A stretch of DNA of 64,000 bases from Kribbella jiaozuonensis. Its GTDB lineage: Bacteria; Actinomycetota; Actinomycetes; Propionibacteriales; Kribbellaceae. Shown here in pieces: positions 25,115 through 32,923 of this stretch. Positions within the stretch are counted from its first letter, which is position 1. Each line of letters opens with the position of its first letter. The stretch is from the NCBI RefSeq assembly GCF_005233875.1, contig NZ_SZPZ01000002.1:1054001-1118000 (forward strand). Reading direction: 5' to 3'. The notes beneath the pieces are model-generated. The model saw nothing but the letters and a program-made list of their open reading frames with translations. It had not been told where the DNA came from and did not search any database. Made by a program: the position numbers and the translations under genes.

Positions 25115-28100
25115 TCATTCGATCGTCATACCCGTCCCGGGATTGGATGCGTGCATCCGGCGTGCGGACGGGCTGTCGTGAGTTGCCGGCGTACGGCGCA
25201 TGCGCGAGTCCGTCTCGACCAGCGCCGACGCGGGGATGCCGTGCTGCTGCAAGGCGTCAACGACCGCTCCGGTGAACCGGCCAGATGTCGACGCGTGGAG
25301 CTCGCGGAGATCGACCAGCCCCTCTGCAAGCAGTGCGAGTCGGGGGTGCAGCGTGGCGAACGCCTGGGCGAACTCGCCGTCGGTCCGGCTCGTCAACGTG
25401 CCGTCGGCCCCGGCGACGTACACCTGTCGCTTGCCGCTCGACTCGCGGATCGTGAGCCGGACGTTCACGCCGTCGCGGCGGGCTCGGCCGAGTGCGTCGA
25501 CCAGCGGCTGGTACGGGTGCTGCTCGTCGGCGTCGACCCGCATCGCGACGGTCCGGACCCGTGCGGGCTTGGGCTGCTCCGCCGGATCCCAGCCGGCGAG
25601 GGCGGGTTCGCCGGCCTCCATCCGCGCGCGCATCGCGTCGTACTCGTGGCGGAACATCGTCAGATACGCCTCGCCGGACGCGGCGCGGTGCACCGTGTCG
25701 GCACGCTCGACCTTCGGACGGTGGTTGCGGTCGATCCGGCGGCGCTCGAAGTCGAGGTGGTAGTCGACGCTCACCTTGACGGTGACCACCTGGCCGGATT
25801 CGTAGACGCCGGTCTCGTGGCGTGCGCCGACCGTACCGGTGTCCTGCTCGCCGACGCGGCGGCCGGAGTTCAGGCCGACCGTGATCGCGCCGCCGGGCGT
25901 CGTACCTCCCATGGACCGGGACCCGGGCAGCAGGCGGTTGCTGCGTGCGGTCAACTGGCTGATCCGCAGCTCGCGGGAGTTCTCGCCGAGCTGGGTGGTC
26001 GAGTCCTCGTCGGGATCCGAGATCAGCTCCAGCCCCGACACCTCGGCGCGGACCCGGACCGCCACGACCCGCGAGGTCTGGCCGGGGATCGCCAAGGGCA
26101 CGAGTTCGTGCCCCGACGGGCCGGCCATCTCCTGGAAGGCGACTGCTCGGTTCGCTGCGCCCAGCAAGGACTCCAGCGTCGTCTGGTGCATCCGGACACC
26201 GGCGCTGCGCAACATATCTGGTCGGCCGAGGCGGGCGACGACCGCGTCGAACAGGGCGTTCTCCGAGGGAGCGCCTGGCAGGTGAGGGAGTGTGCCGTCG
26301 ACGAGGTAGTTGTCCGGCAGCCTGACGGCCCGGTGGTCGGCGACCTCCGGGCCGTCCTGGGGCGGGGCCGAGTGGAGTGCGGACGCCGGCACCGAGAGGC
26401 TGATCCGCCCGGAGGCCTCCCGCCGAGTCACCGCCGTCGCTTGGCCGCCGGGCTCCGCAGAGTCCTCGACCTCGATGACGACCTGGTAGTCCCGCTCGAC
26501 CCGAGCCGTCGACAGCGAGAGCCCGGTACTGATGCGGGTGTTGAGCTCGCTGCTCGACGAGGTGGTGGACGTAGCGAGCTCGGCGCCGGCCCCGATGGTC
26601 GCGGACGCCCCCTCCGTCGCCGAGACGCCGACCTGACCGCTGTGCGACGTACCTTCCGTCACGCTCCTGGTCCGATCCTGCAGGCTCCACAGCTGCTGCA
26701 GGCCGTAGCCGTTGCCGCTCTGCCCTTCCGTCCCGCCCGCCTCGCTGGTCACCGGACCGACGAACCGCACCTTCACCCGGACCCGGAGGTTGCGAGTGCC
26801 AGTGCCGTCGCGGACCGGCAGCTCACGGACGAACCCGCGCGGGTCGAGCATCTCGTCCAGCTGGTTGCGCCATCGCGTGCCGCTCAGGTCACCGCGCAGC
26901 GCACTGGTCAGTACGGCGTCGTCCAGCGCCTGCGGCGAATGCTCCGCGACGGCGGCGCACACCTCGCGGAACATGTCGGTCTCGTTGCCGTCCAGGTCCT
27001 GTAGCGACGACCGGTCTACCTGGGCGCCACCCAGCATCTGGTCGTAGTTCCGAGGCATCGGCACCTCGACCCGCAACCGCGCCAGCACCTCGGCTTCGAC
27101 GAGGGTGGCATCCAGACCGGTCTCGCCCGGCGTCGCGAGTCCCGTTGCCTCGCGCAACTTCTTCGCCAGCCGCTCGTCGGTGTGCGTCGCCGCCAGCCCG
27201 TCTGCGCCGGCCTTCTCGATCCGGTAGCGCCGCAGCAGCGCCGTCGTCGTACGGCGGGGGAGATCGAGGTTGTCGTCCAGCAGCCGCTCGACGGCATCCG
27301 AGACCTGGTGCAGCGGGAGGTCCAGCTCGTTCCGCCCGTACGCCCGGAGCGCATCGCCCTCGGGGAGCGTGAGTACGACGGCGCCCGTGTCGAGCGGGAT
27401 CGTACGAACCGCGGTGCTGCCGGACCGGAGCTTCGCTTCCAGGACGAGGTCTCCCCAGAACTGGTAGTGCTGCCCGTCCCGCATCAGCGTCCGCTCGACG
27501 CCGCTGGTGGACGTCTCCGAGCTGGCCGACGAGCGAGTGGTAGACCGGTTCAGCCCGACGGACCCGCTGTGTGCGTCCCCGTCGGCCGACACCGAGCCGG
27601 TGCCTGCACTCACGCCGGCCGTTGCGCCAGAGGAGACACCCGTCGTATTGCCGGTGCTCGCCAGCGTCACGTTCAGCTCGGCGAGGATCGGGTGCCCGCT
27701 GCCGACGTACCTGAGGTTCTCCACGCGGGTGGTGACGCTGAGCGCGGTACGGCGTGGGCTGAGGCCCCGGCGTCGTACTGCCTCGAGCGCGTCGGACGGC
27801 GCCGGGCTGACGGCCAGACCGGTGCGGTACTCGGTGGTGAGCAGCTCCGGTCGGGAGATGAGGTTCCGCGGCGCGAGGAAGGCACTGAGGTGGTGCAGCG
27901 CGGAGCTGTCACCCCGCCCTAGCTCCGGCGCGGCCTTGATCAGCTGGGCGATCGGGTCCCGCGCGTCGACGTGCTGGACCGTAGCGGTCTGCAGCAGGCC
28001 CGGATCGACCTGCTCGCGTACGGCGGTTGCCGGCTGCTCGGGCCCGGCGCAGAACTCGCTGTCGAGACAGACCCGGGCGCTGCCCTCCGACGCGACGATC

Positions 28101-31100
28101 GGCACCTCGTGGCCGTCGTCGGTGATCTCGCTGATCGTGATCGTGTGCGGTACGTCGAACACCGCGACCTGCGCGCTCGACTCCGACACCGTCATCCGGT
28201 ACGCGCCCCGGCTCGTCGACGACGTCAGGGAGCGGCCCATCGACGACCGGCCGACCGACGCCCGCGCTTGCGGCGTACTCCCGGACTGTCCTGGCGCCGG
28301 GGCGTTGCTGATCCCGAGGGACGCCGACCACGGCAGGCTGCGCGACTGGGTGCTGGAGCGACCCGACGTACTCACGCCGATGTCCACGTTGACGACCATG
28401 TCGTCGTCCGCGACACCGATCGGCGTCGCGCGGTCGAAGTGCTGCTCGATGGCGATGCGATAGGACCGGACCCGAGGCGGATGGCCGGTGCGGTGCTCGG
28501 TGAGCTGGAAGGTGAGCCGGTCCTGCGCCGCGTGGTCGTACCCGGTCTCCAGGCGATGTCTGGCGAGCTGCTGGCAGGCACGCTCCCAGTTCTCCGTCCG
28601 GCTGAGCAGGACGGCCGGATCCTCACCTGCGAGGCCTGTCGGCAGCGGATGGCCGTCGACCAGCGGTGGAACCATCGACTGCCGGGAGAGGTGCTCCAGG
28701 AAGCCCTTCAGGGCCTCGTCGGACCCGGTCAGCTCGCGGATCATCGCCGGACCGGCGCCGCGCAGCTGGCCCGGTCCGTTGCCGAGCCACACCGGCAGGC
28801 GGAGCGGGGTGTCGGTCGGATGTGGGTCTCCGCGCAGCAACAGCCGCCCGTCGGCGCCGCGACGCAGCTGACCGTCTTCGCGGACGAGGGCCGCGGCGGG
28901 CACCGGCAGGCCGTACCGGAAGGCGTCGCGCTCCGCCATCCGCAGGTACGCATCACCCTCGCCTTCGGTGCTGAACGACTCCTCACGATCGAGGCGATGC
29001 ACGGTGACCTTGTGCCGCAGCCGCAGCTTCACGCCGACCGTCGGCGCTACTCGTTGGGTGCTCCAACGACTGCCGAGGTCGGCGGTGGAGGCGGTGTCCT
29101 CCTGGCCGGTGTTCCGTCCGGCGCGGACACCCGGGGCGAGGTCGACCGTGGAGGAGCCGATGTTGGTCAGCGCGGTGGTCGCCGTCGCGCTGATCGTTCG
29201 CGAGTCGCTGAATCCCTGGGCGCCGGACGTGCCGGAGTTGCCGACGCGCCAGATCTCGAGCTTGTGATCGGGGGAGCTGTCGCTGACCAGCTCTGCGGTC
29301 TCCAGTTCGGCGACGGTCTCCAGTTGCGCCCAGGCGACTGGTCGGCCGCCGTTCGTGATTAGTCGCCAGACGCCGCCGGGCCGCGTCGTCTCGTCCAGCC
29401 GCGTCATCGCATCCTCGGCGACCAGACTGCGGATCCGGTCGTGGCCGACGCGGTCGAGCGAGCCGAGGCGTTGCCGCAGCTCTGCCGCTGTCCGGTCGCA
29501 CAGGTCGTTCAGCCCGTCGACCCGGGTCGCCATGTGCTCGGGCATCGTCGTACTGCGTTCCGCCGACAGGCCGAGCGTTTCGAGATCGGTCTGCTCGGCC
29601 GGCGGCGGCACGGTGTAGGTGTGGATGTAGCCGAGGTCGAGCGTGGCGGTGTCGTGCTCGGCGCCGGAGTCGACGACGTGGGCGGGGGACCAGTCGGCGG
29701 CCGCGGACTCGCGGATCCGCCAGCTCCAGCGCGGCTGCGCCGAGCGGTAGCGCAGGATCTCGCCGCGGAGCGCCTCGACCGCACCGTTCTGCGCGTATTC
29801 GGTTGCTCCGCCGCTGACGAGGAGGCCGTGCCCGGTGGCGACCTCGACGCCCGGCGAGACGACCTTCGCGACGGCCTTCACCTTGCTGGTGTCCGGGAGC
29901 GCCTCGGTCAGGGCGCGTAGGTCGACGCCTGCCGTGGCACCGGAAGTCTGCAACGCCGAGGTGGCGACGTTGTAGCCGCCTTGGACCACCTGCCCGACCT
30001 GGGCCTCGTCGATGGTCAGCGGGCTGTCCAGGACCTCCTGCAGCTCACCGAGATCGAGCTTCAGGTGGAACTGGATGAGACTGTCGACGTCGGCGCGGGG
30101 CTCGTTGCCGATCGACAGCACGAAGCCGTCCGGCGAGAGGATCCGGCGGCTCTCGCCACGCAGTGTCCGATGAAGAAGGTCCGGTGTGAAGCGGTACGGC
30201 GACTCGCGGTCCTCCAGGGCCTGATTGAGCTCGCGGCAGAGCCTGGTCAGATGCGGCAGGCGACCGGACGGAAGCCCGTTGTGCTGCACGTCCTCGGCGG
30301 GGAGGGTCGCGGCCGTCGCCTTCCGGTAGGCCTCCACCTGCTCAGCAGCCGCCTGCGTAGCGGTCTGCAGATCGTCGGTCTCCAGCACAGCCCGGTACGC
30401 GTCGGCAGCTGCTCTCGCCTGGTCGGCGGCGGTGGCGCAGTACTGCGCGATCTGGGCGTGGCGCTCGGCGATGCGTAGCCGGCGTAGACCCTGGGCGCGG
30501 ATCCTGCGGGCGCGCTCGTGGGCAGACGCGTCCTGGCCGGCGGCTTGCCGGTCGGCCTCCGCGAACAACGCCGTGGCCAGTTCGCCGGCGCTCGCGGCAC
30601 TGCGGGTGCGTACGTCGGCGCGGTGGGCCTGGTCCGTCGCCGCGGACTCGAGGTCGGCGATCTGCTGTCGTACGTGCTCCCGGAAGCCGTCGTCCGGAGC
30701 CTGCTCGGCGTCCGGGACGACCACGTGCACCCCGGCCCACGGTGGCTGCGGGGCCGGGTGTCCCTCACGCCGGATCGCCTGCGAGAGGCTCGCCAGGTCG
30801 CGCTCGATGTCCTCCAGCGGCCGGGTGCCCGACCGCTCCTCCCACTCGCGGCTGAGCCGCCGGAACTCCTCGTACTGCGCCTCTGCCCGCCGATCACGCG
30901 CCTCGCGGTAGCCGTCGGCTGCAACACGACTCTCCCGCCCAATCCGCCGAAGCCACCCGAAACGCCCTCCCGCACTGCTGACGGCCGGGCTGACGCCCGG
31001 AGTGGCGCCCGGGGTGGCGCCCGGGGTGGCGCCCGGGCTGACGGCCGGTGTGGCGGCCGGTGTGGCGGCCGGTGTGGCGACCTGGGTGTCGGCCGGGGTG

Positions 31101-31669
31101 ACGGCCGGGGTGGCGTGCGGGGTGGCGTGCGGGGTGGTGGATGGTGTTCTGGCTTGTAGGAGGCGGTCGGCGGCGCGGGTCAGGGCTTGGGACTCGGCGA
31201 TCAGATCGGCGGCGAGGGGGCGGCCGGGGGAGTGGCGCCGGGCGCGGACGTTGGTCAGGCGGCGCAGGTCGGCGTCGGTGGCGAGTTGGTTGCCGTCGAG
31301 GACGTCCTGGAGCAGTGCCTGCGTCTCGGCCCGCTGGGACGCGGGCAGACCGGGCAGGTCGAGCAGCGCGTCCAGCGCCCGCGTCGCGCCGTCCGCGCGG
31401 GAGCCGCCGCGCACGCGGTCGACCTCGGCGCCGACGAGCGCCACCGCCTCGGCGACGAGCCGGTCGTCGGTGATGTCGCCGGCGCGGCGGGCCAGCCTGC
31501 GTTCGAGCCGCCGCAGCAGCTTCCGGGCGAACCGTTCACGCGAGTGCCGCAACCGGAAGGTGCCGTCCCGAAGGGCGATCGCCTCCGGGGCCGCGATACC
31601 GAACGCCACACCGAGCGCTTGGCGCGCACGACCCTGCGGGTCGTCCTCGGTGATCGCGGCAGACGTCAA
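25115..31669 (-). CDS. Giant modular protein B of unknown function (2184 aa)
   Basis: I recognise no enzyme domain. Layout: residues 1-150, an Arg/Ala-rich helical head shared with giant A; 176-231, an A-T-P-x tetrapeptide low-complexity stretch; 240-460, helical and coiled-coil-like; then Ser/Thr/Gly-rich beta-hairpin-like modules near 560-690, 780-895, 1066-1180, 1308-1427, 1626-1760 and 1866-1975; 2040-2160, a conserved C-terminal domain (FAQAFATLHPRLALLAEG, VDLREL). Shared anchors with giant A are GNGPGQLRGAG (963), DLPLHQVSDAVERLL (1450), GLAATHTDERLAKKLR (1491) and HRAVRLP (1779). There is no signal peptide and no membrane helix. The start is TTG with GGGGAG seven bases upstream. From memory the modules resemble the backbone of giant actinobacterial toxin-like proteins, which I could not check. 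Confidence 0.75.
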   Translation of the reverse strand: MTSAAITEDDPQGRARQALGVAFGIAAPEAIALRDGTFRLRHSRERFARKLLRRLERRLARRAGDITDDRLVAEAVALVGAEVDRVRGGSRADGATRALDALLDLPGLPASQRAETQALLQDVLDGNQLATDADLRRLTNVRARRHSPGRPLAADLIAESQALTRAADRLLQARTPSTTPHATPHATPAVTPADTQVATPAATPAATPAVSPGATPGATPGATPGVSPAVSSAGGRFGWLRRIGRESRVAADGYREARDRRAEAQYEEFRRLSREWEERSGTRPLEDIERDLASLSQAIRREGHPAPQPPWAGVHVVVPDAEQAPDDGFREHVRQQIADLESAATDQAHRADVRTRSAASAGELATALFAEADRQAAGQDASAHERARRIRAQGLRRLRIAERHAQIAQYCATAADQARAAADAYRAVLETDDLQTATQAAAEQVEAYRKATAATLPAEDVQHNGLPSGRLPHLTRLCRELNQALEDRESPYRFTPDLLHRTLRGESRRILSPDGFVLSIGNEPRADVDSLIQFHLKLDLGELQEVLDSPLTIDEAQVGQVVQGGYNVATSALQTSGATAGVDLRALTEALPDTSKVKAVAKVVSPGVEVATGHGLLVSGGATEYAQNGAVEALRGEILRYRSAQPRWSWRIRESAAADWSPAHVVDSGAEHDTATLDLGYIHTYTVPPPAEQTDLETLGLSAERSTTMPEHMATRVDGLNDLCDRTAAELRQRLGSLDRVGHDRIRSLVAEDAMTRLDETTRPGGVWRLITNGGRPVAWAQLETVAELETAELVSDSSPDHKLEIWRVGNSGTSGAQGFSDSRTISATATTALTNIGSSTVDLAPGVRAGRNTGQEDTASTADLGSRWSTQRVAPTVGVKLRLRHKVTVHRLDREESFSTEGEGDAYLRMAERDAFRYGLPVPAAALVREDGQLRRGADGRLLLRGDPHPTDTPLRLPVWLGNGPGQLRGAGPAMIRELTGSDEALKGFLEHLSRQSMVPPLVDGHPLPTGLAGEDPAVLLSRTENWERACQQLARHRLETGYDHAAQDRLTFQLTEHRTGHPPRVRSYRIAIEQHFDRATPIGVADDDMVVNVDIGVSTSGRSSTQSRSLPWSASLGISNAPAPGQSGSTPQARASVGRSSMGRSLTSSTSRGAYRMTVSESSAQVAVFDVPHTITISEITDDGHEVPIVASEGSARVCLDSEFCAGPEQPATAVREQVDPGLLQTATVQHVDARDPIAQLIKAAPELGRGDSSALHHLSAFLAPRNLISRPELLTTEYRTGLAVSPAPSDALEAVRRRGLSPRRTALSVTTRVENLRYVGSGHPILAELNVTLASTGNTTGVSSGATAGVSAGTGSVSADGDAHSGSVGLNRSTTRSSASSETSTSGVERTLMRDGQHYQFWGDLVLEAKLRSGSTAVRTIPLDTGAVVLTLPEGDALRAYGRNELDLPLHQVSDAVERLLDDNLDLPRRTTTALLRRYRIEKAGADGLAATHTDERLAKKLREATGLATPGETGLDATLVEAEVLARLRVEVPMPRNYDQMLGGAQVDRSSLQDLDGNETDMFREVCAAVAEHSPQALDDAVLTSALRGDLSGTRWRNQLDEMLDPRGFVRELPVRDGTGTRNLRVRVKVRFVGPVTSEAGGTEGQSGNGYGLQQLWSLQDRTRSVTEGTSHSGQVGVSATEGASATIGAGAELATSTTSSSSELNTRISTGLSLSTARVERDYQVVIEVEDSAEPGGQATAVTRREASGRISLSVPASALHSAPPQDGPEVADHRAVRLPDNYLVDGTLPHLPGAPSENALFDAVVARLGRPDMLRSAGVRMHQTTLESLLGAANRAVAFQEMAGPSGHELVPLAIPGQTSRVVAVRVRAEVSGLELISDPDEDSTTQLGENSRELRISQLTARSNRLLPGSRSMGGTTPGGAITVGLNSGRRVGEQDTGTVGARHETGVYESGQVVTVKVSVDYHLDFERRRIDRNHRPKVERADTVHRAASGEAYLTMFRHEYDAMRARMEAGEPALAGWDPAEQPKPARVRTVAMRVDADEQHPYQPLVDALGRARRDGVNVRLTIRESSGKRQVYVAGADGTLTSRTDGEFAQAFATLHPRLALLAEGLVDLRELHASTSGRFTGAVVDALQQHGIPASALVETDSRMRRTPATHDSPSARRMHASNPGTGMTIE
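30977..31144. repeat. 12-bp minisatellite encoding A-T-P-x repeats
   Basis: Imperfect tandem 12-base units (for example GTGGCGCCCGGG repeated, then GTGGCGGCCGGT repeated) run through this stretch and stay in frame in giant protein B, giving units such as ATPG, ATPA and ATPH. The copy number is likely to vary between strains by slippage without breaking the frame. The Pro-rich segment looks like a flexible linker between head and coiled-coil. Confidence 0.8.
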
Positions 31670-31728
31670 CCCTGCACTCCCCGTTCAACGTGCCGGTACT
31701 TTCACCAGCTGTGAGCGGGGACATTAGC

Positions 31729-31745
31729 AACCTGATGTTCAGGTT
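31729..31745. promoter_or_regulatory. Inverted repeat upstream of giant gene B
   Basis: AACCTGA and TCAGGTT form perfect 7-base arms around TGT. The repeat lies 60 bases upstream of the TTG start of giant B, in the 129-base gap after the small genes, next to a -10-like TAATGT on the minus strand. It may be an operator for separate control of gene B. It lacks a T-tract on the minus strand, so it is less likely to be a terminator. Confidence 0.4.
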
Positions 31746-31798
31746 TTCGCCATGTTTCTCACCAGTAGAGTAACTTTCTGCCGGTGGCCTTCGTCACA

Positions 31799-32356
31799 TC
31801 AGGATCGCTTGTACAGCGCGCGAAAGTCCTCCAGCGTGCCGCGGTAGTACTCCAGGTCGTCGGTCAGCTTGGCGCGACTGACCAGATGCGGGTGCCGGGC
31901 CTTCGCCGCACGGCCGTACTCCGACCAGATCTCCGCGTCGGGGACCTCGTCCGCGTCGTCGGCCAGGAACTTGATCGCCTCGCTGACCGCGTCGGCGGCG
32001 AACTCCCAGTTCAGCTCGACAACATTGCGGTCCTGGTCCGGTGCACCGGTGTACGCCATGTCCGCGTCCAGCGCCCGGCGGGCGAACGACGCGGAGACGA
32101 TCGCCCACTGCGCCGCGTCGATCAGCTGCGACTTGCCCAGCCCGAACCGCGCGCCGATCGTCGTGGCGGCGCGCTCGGAGGCGTACGGGATCGTGATCTC
32201 GCCGGCCGGCGACGCGAACACCCACGCGTCCGGGCCGTCGGTCACGTTGACTCCCGGCTCGGGCCGCGCCGGCACGACCGCGGGGGCCTCCGGGTCGGCC
32301 GCGGTCACCAGGCTCACGTAGGTCTGGGCCTCGATCAGGGTCCTCGCGGTCAGCAT
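31799..32356 (-). CDS. Small partner protein 2 of the giant cassette (185 aa)
   Basis: I recognise no family. Its C-terminal half (from DAAQW) is paralogous to the same half of the neighbouring 176-residue protein. Shared positions include DA-QW, the EAIKFL / EVIKFV segment, AD-VP, a Trp, GR, and the ending YRGTLEDFRALY / YDELGREL. It lacks the neighbour's zinc-ribbon cysteines; its N-terminal half instead reads as a beta-rich segment (DAWVFASPAGEITIPYA). It starts three bases after the neighbour, with GGAGCGAGA as ribosome site inside the neighbour's end. It probably works with the giant proteins on either side, as an immunity, chaperone or adaptor-like partner; that is an inference from position only. 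Confidence 0.7.
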   Translation of the reverse strand: MLTARTLIEAQTYVSLVTAADPEAPAVVPARPEPGVNVTDGPDAWVFASPAGEITIPYASERAATTIGARFGLGKSQLIDAAQWAIVSASFARRALDADMAYTGAPDQDRNVVELNWEFAADAVSEAIKFLADDADEVPDAEIWSEYGRAAKARHPHLVSRAKLTDDLEYYRGTLEDFRALYKRS

Positions 32357-32359
32357 CGG

Positions 32360-32890
32360 TTATCTCGCTCCTAGCTCTCGGCCAAGCTCGTCGTACGTGT
32401 CCCGCGCGATCAGCAACCGCTCCAGCCGGAACCGTCCCGGCTCCGCGTCCCGGACCTCACGACCGTCGCGCGTCCAAAAACAATCCTGCGGTACGGCGTC
32501 CGCACCGGCCGGCACGAACTTGATCACCTCGTCCACGGCTGCCCGCGCGACGGCCAGCACCTTACCGGCCCCGGCCGCGTCCGCGGGGACTTCCGACGCG
32601 GCCGAATCGGCGACGGCCAGCCACTGGCCCGCATCCAGCACCTCCGACGGCTCCGGTCCGCCGAACGCGGGCCAGCCGCGCACCGGCGTCTCCCGGACCG
32701 GTAAACCGAACAGGTACTCGCGGTGCGCGTTGCAGCCCGGACAGATCGCGGCGTAGCTGGACGTCAGCTCACCGTCGACCTCGATCAGCGCCTGTTCCCA
32801 CGGCGCGTCGATCGACCCGCAGTCCGGGCAGGGGTGCAGCTCCAGGTACAGCTGCGCCTCGTCCCGGGTCCGCGCCACCGCGAATGCCAT
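32360..32890 (-). CDS. Small partner protein 1 of the giant cassette, zinc-ribbon (176 aa)
   Basis: No known family recognised. Cys21/Cys24 (HPCPDCG) and Cys50/Cys53 (ICPGCN) form a CxxC-x25-CxxC zinc-ribbon-like pair. The C-terminal half (DAGQWLAVADSA onward) is paralogous to that of small protein 2. A strong GAGGGG site precedes the ATG. It follows giant A by 33 bases and precedes small protein 2 by three, so A, small 1 and small 2 form one transcription unit. The zinc ribbon suggests binding to protein or nucleic acid, not catalysis. Confidence 0.7.
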   Translation of the reverse strand: MAFAVARTRDEAQLYLELHPCPDCGSIDAPWEQALIEVDGELTSSYAAICPGCNAHREYLFGLPVRETPVRGWPAFGGPEPSEVLDAGQWLAVADSAASEVPADAAGAGKVLAVARAAVDEVIKFVPAGADAVPQDCFWTRDGREVRDAEPGRFRLERLLIARDTYDELGRELGAR

Positions 32891-32923
32891 ACCGCCCCTC
32901 TCGATCTCCGGTCTTCATCGCCT

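Noticed and set aside
30977..31144. Tandem repeats considered as a CRISPR array
   Set aside because: Units are 12 bases, contiguous without spacers, in frame within a coding region. No cas gene is present.
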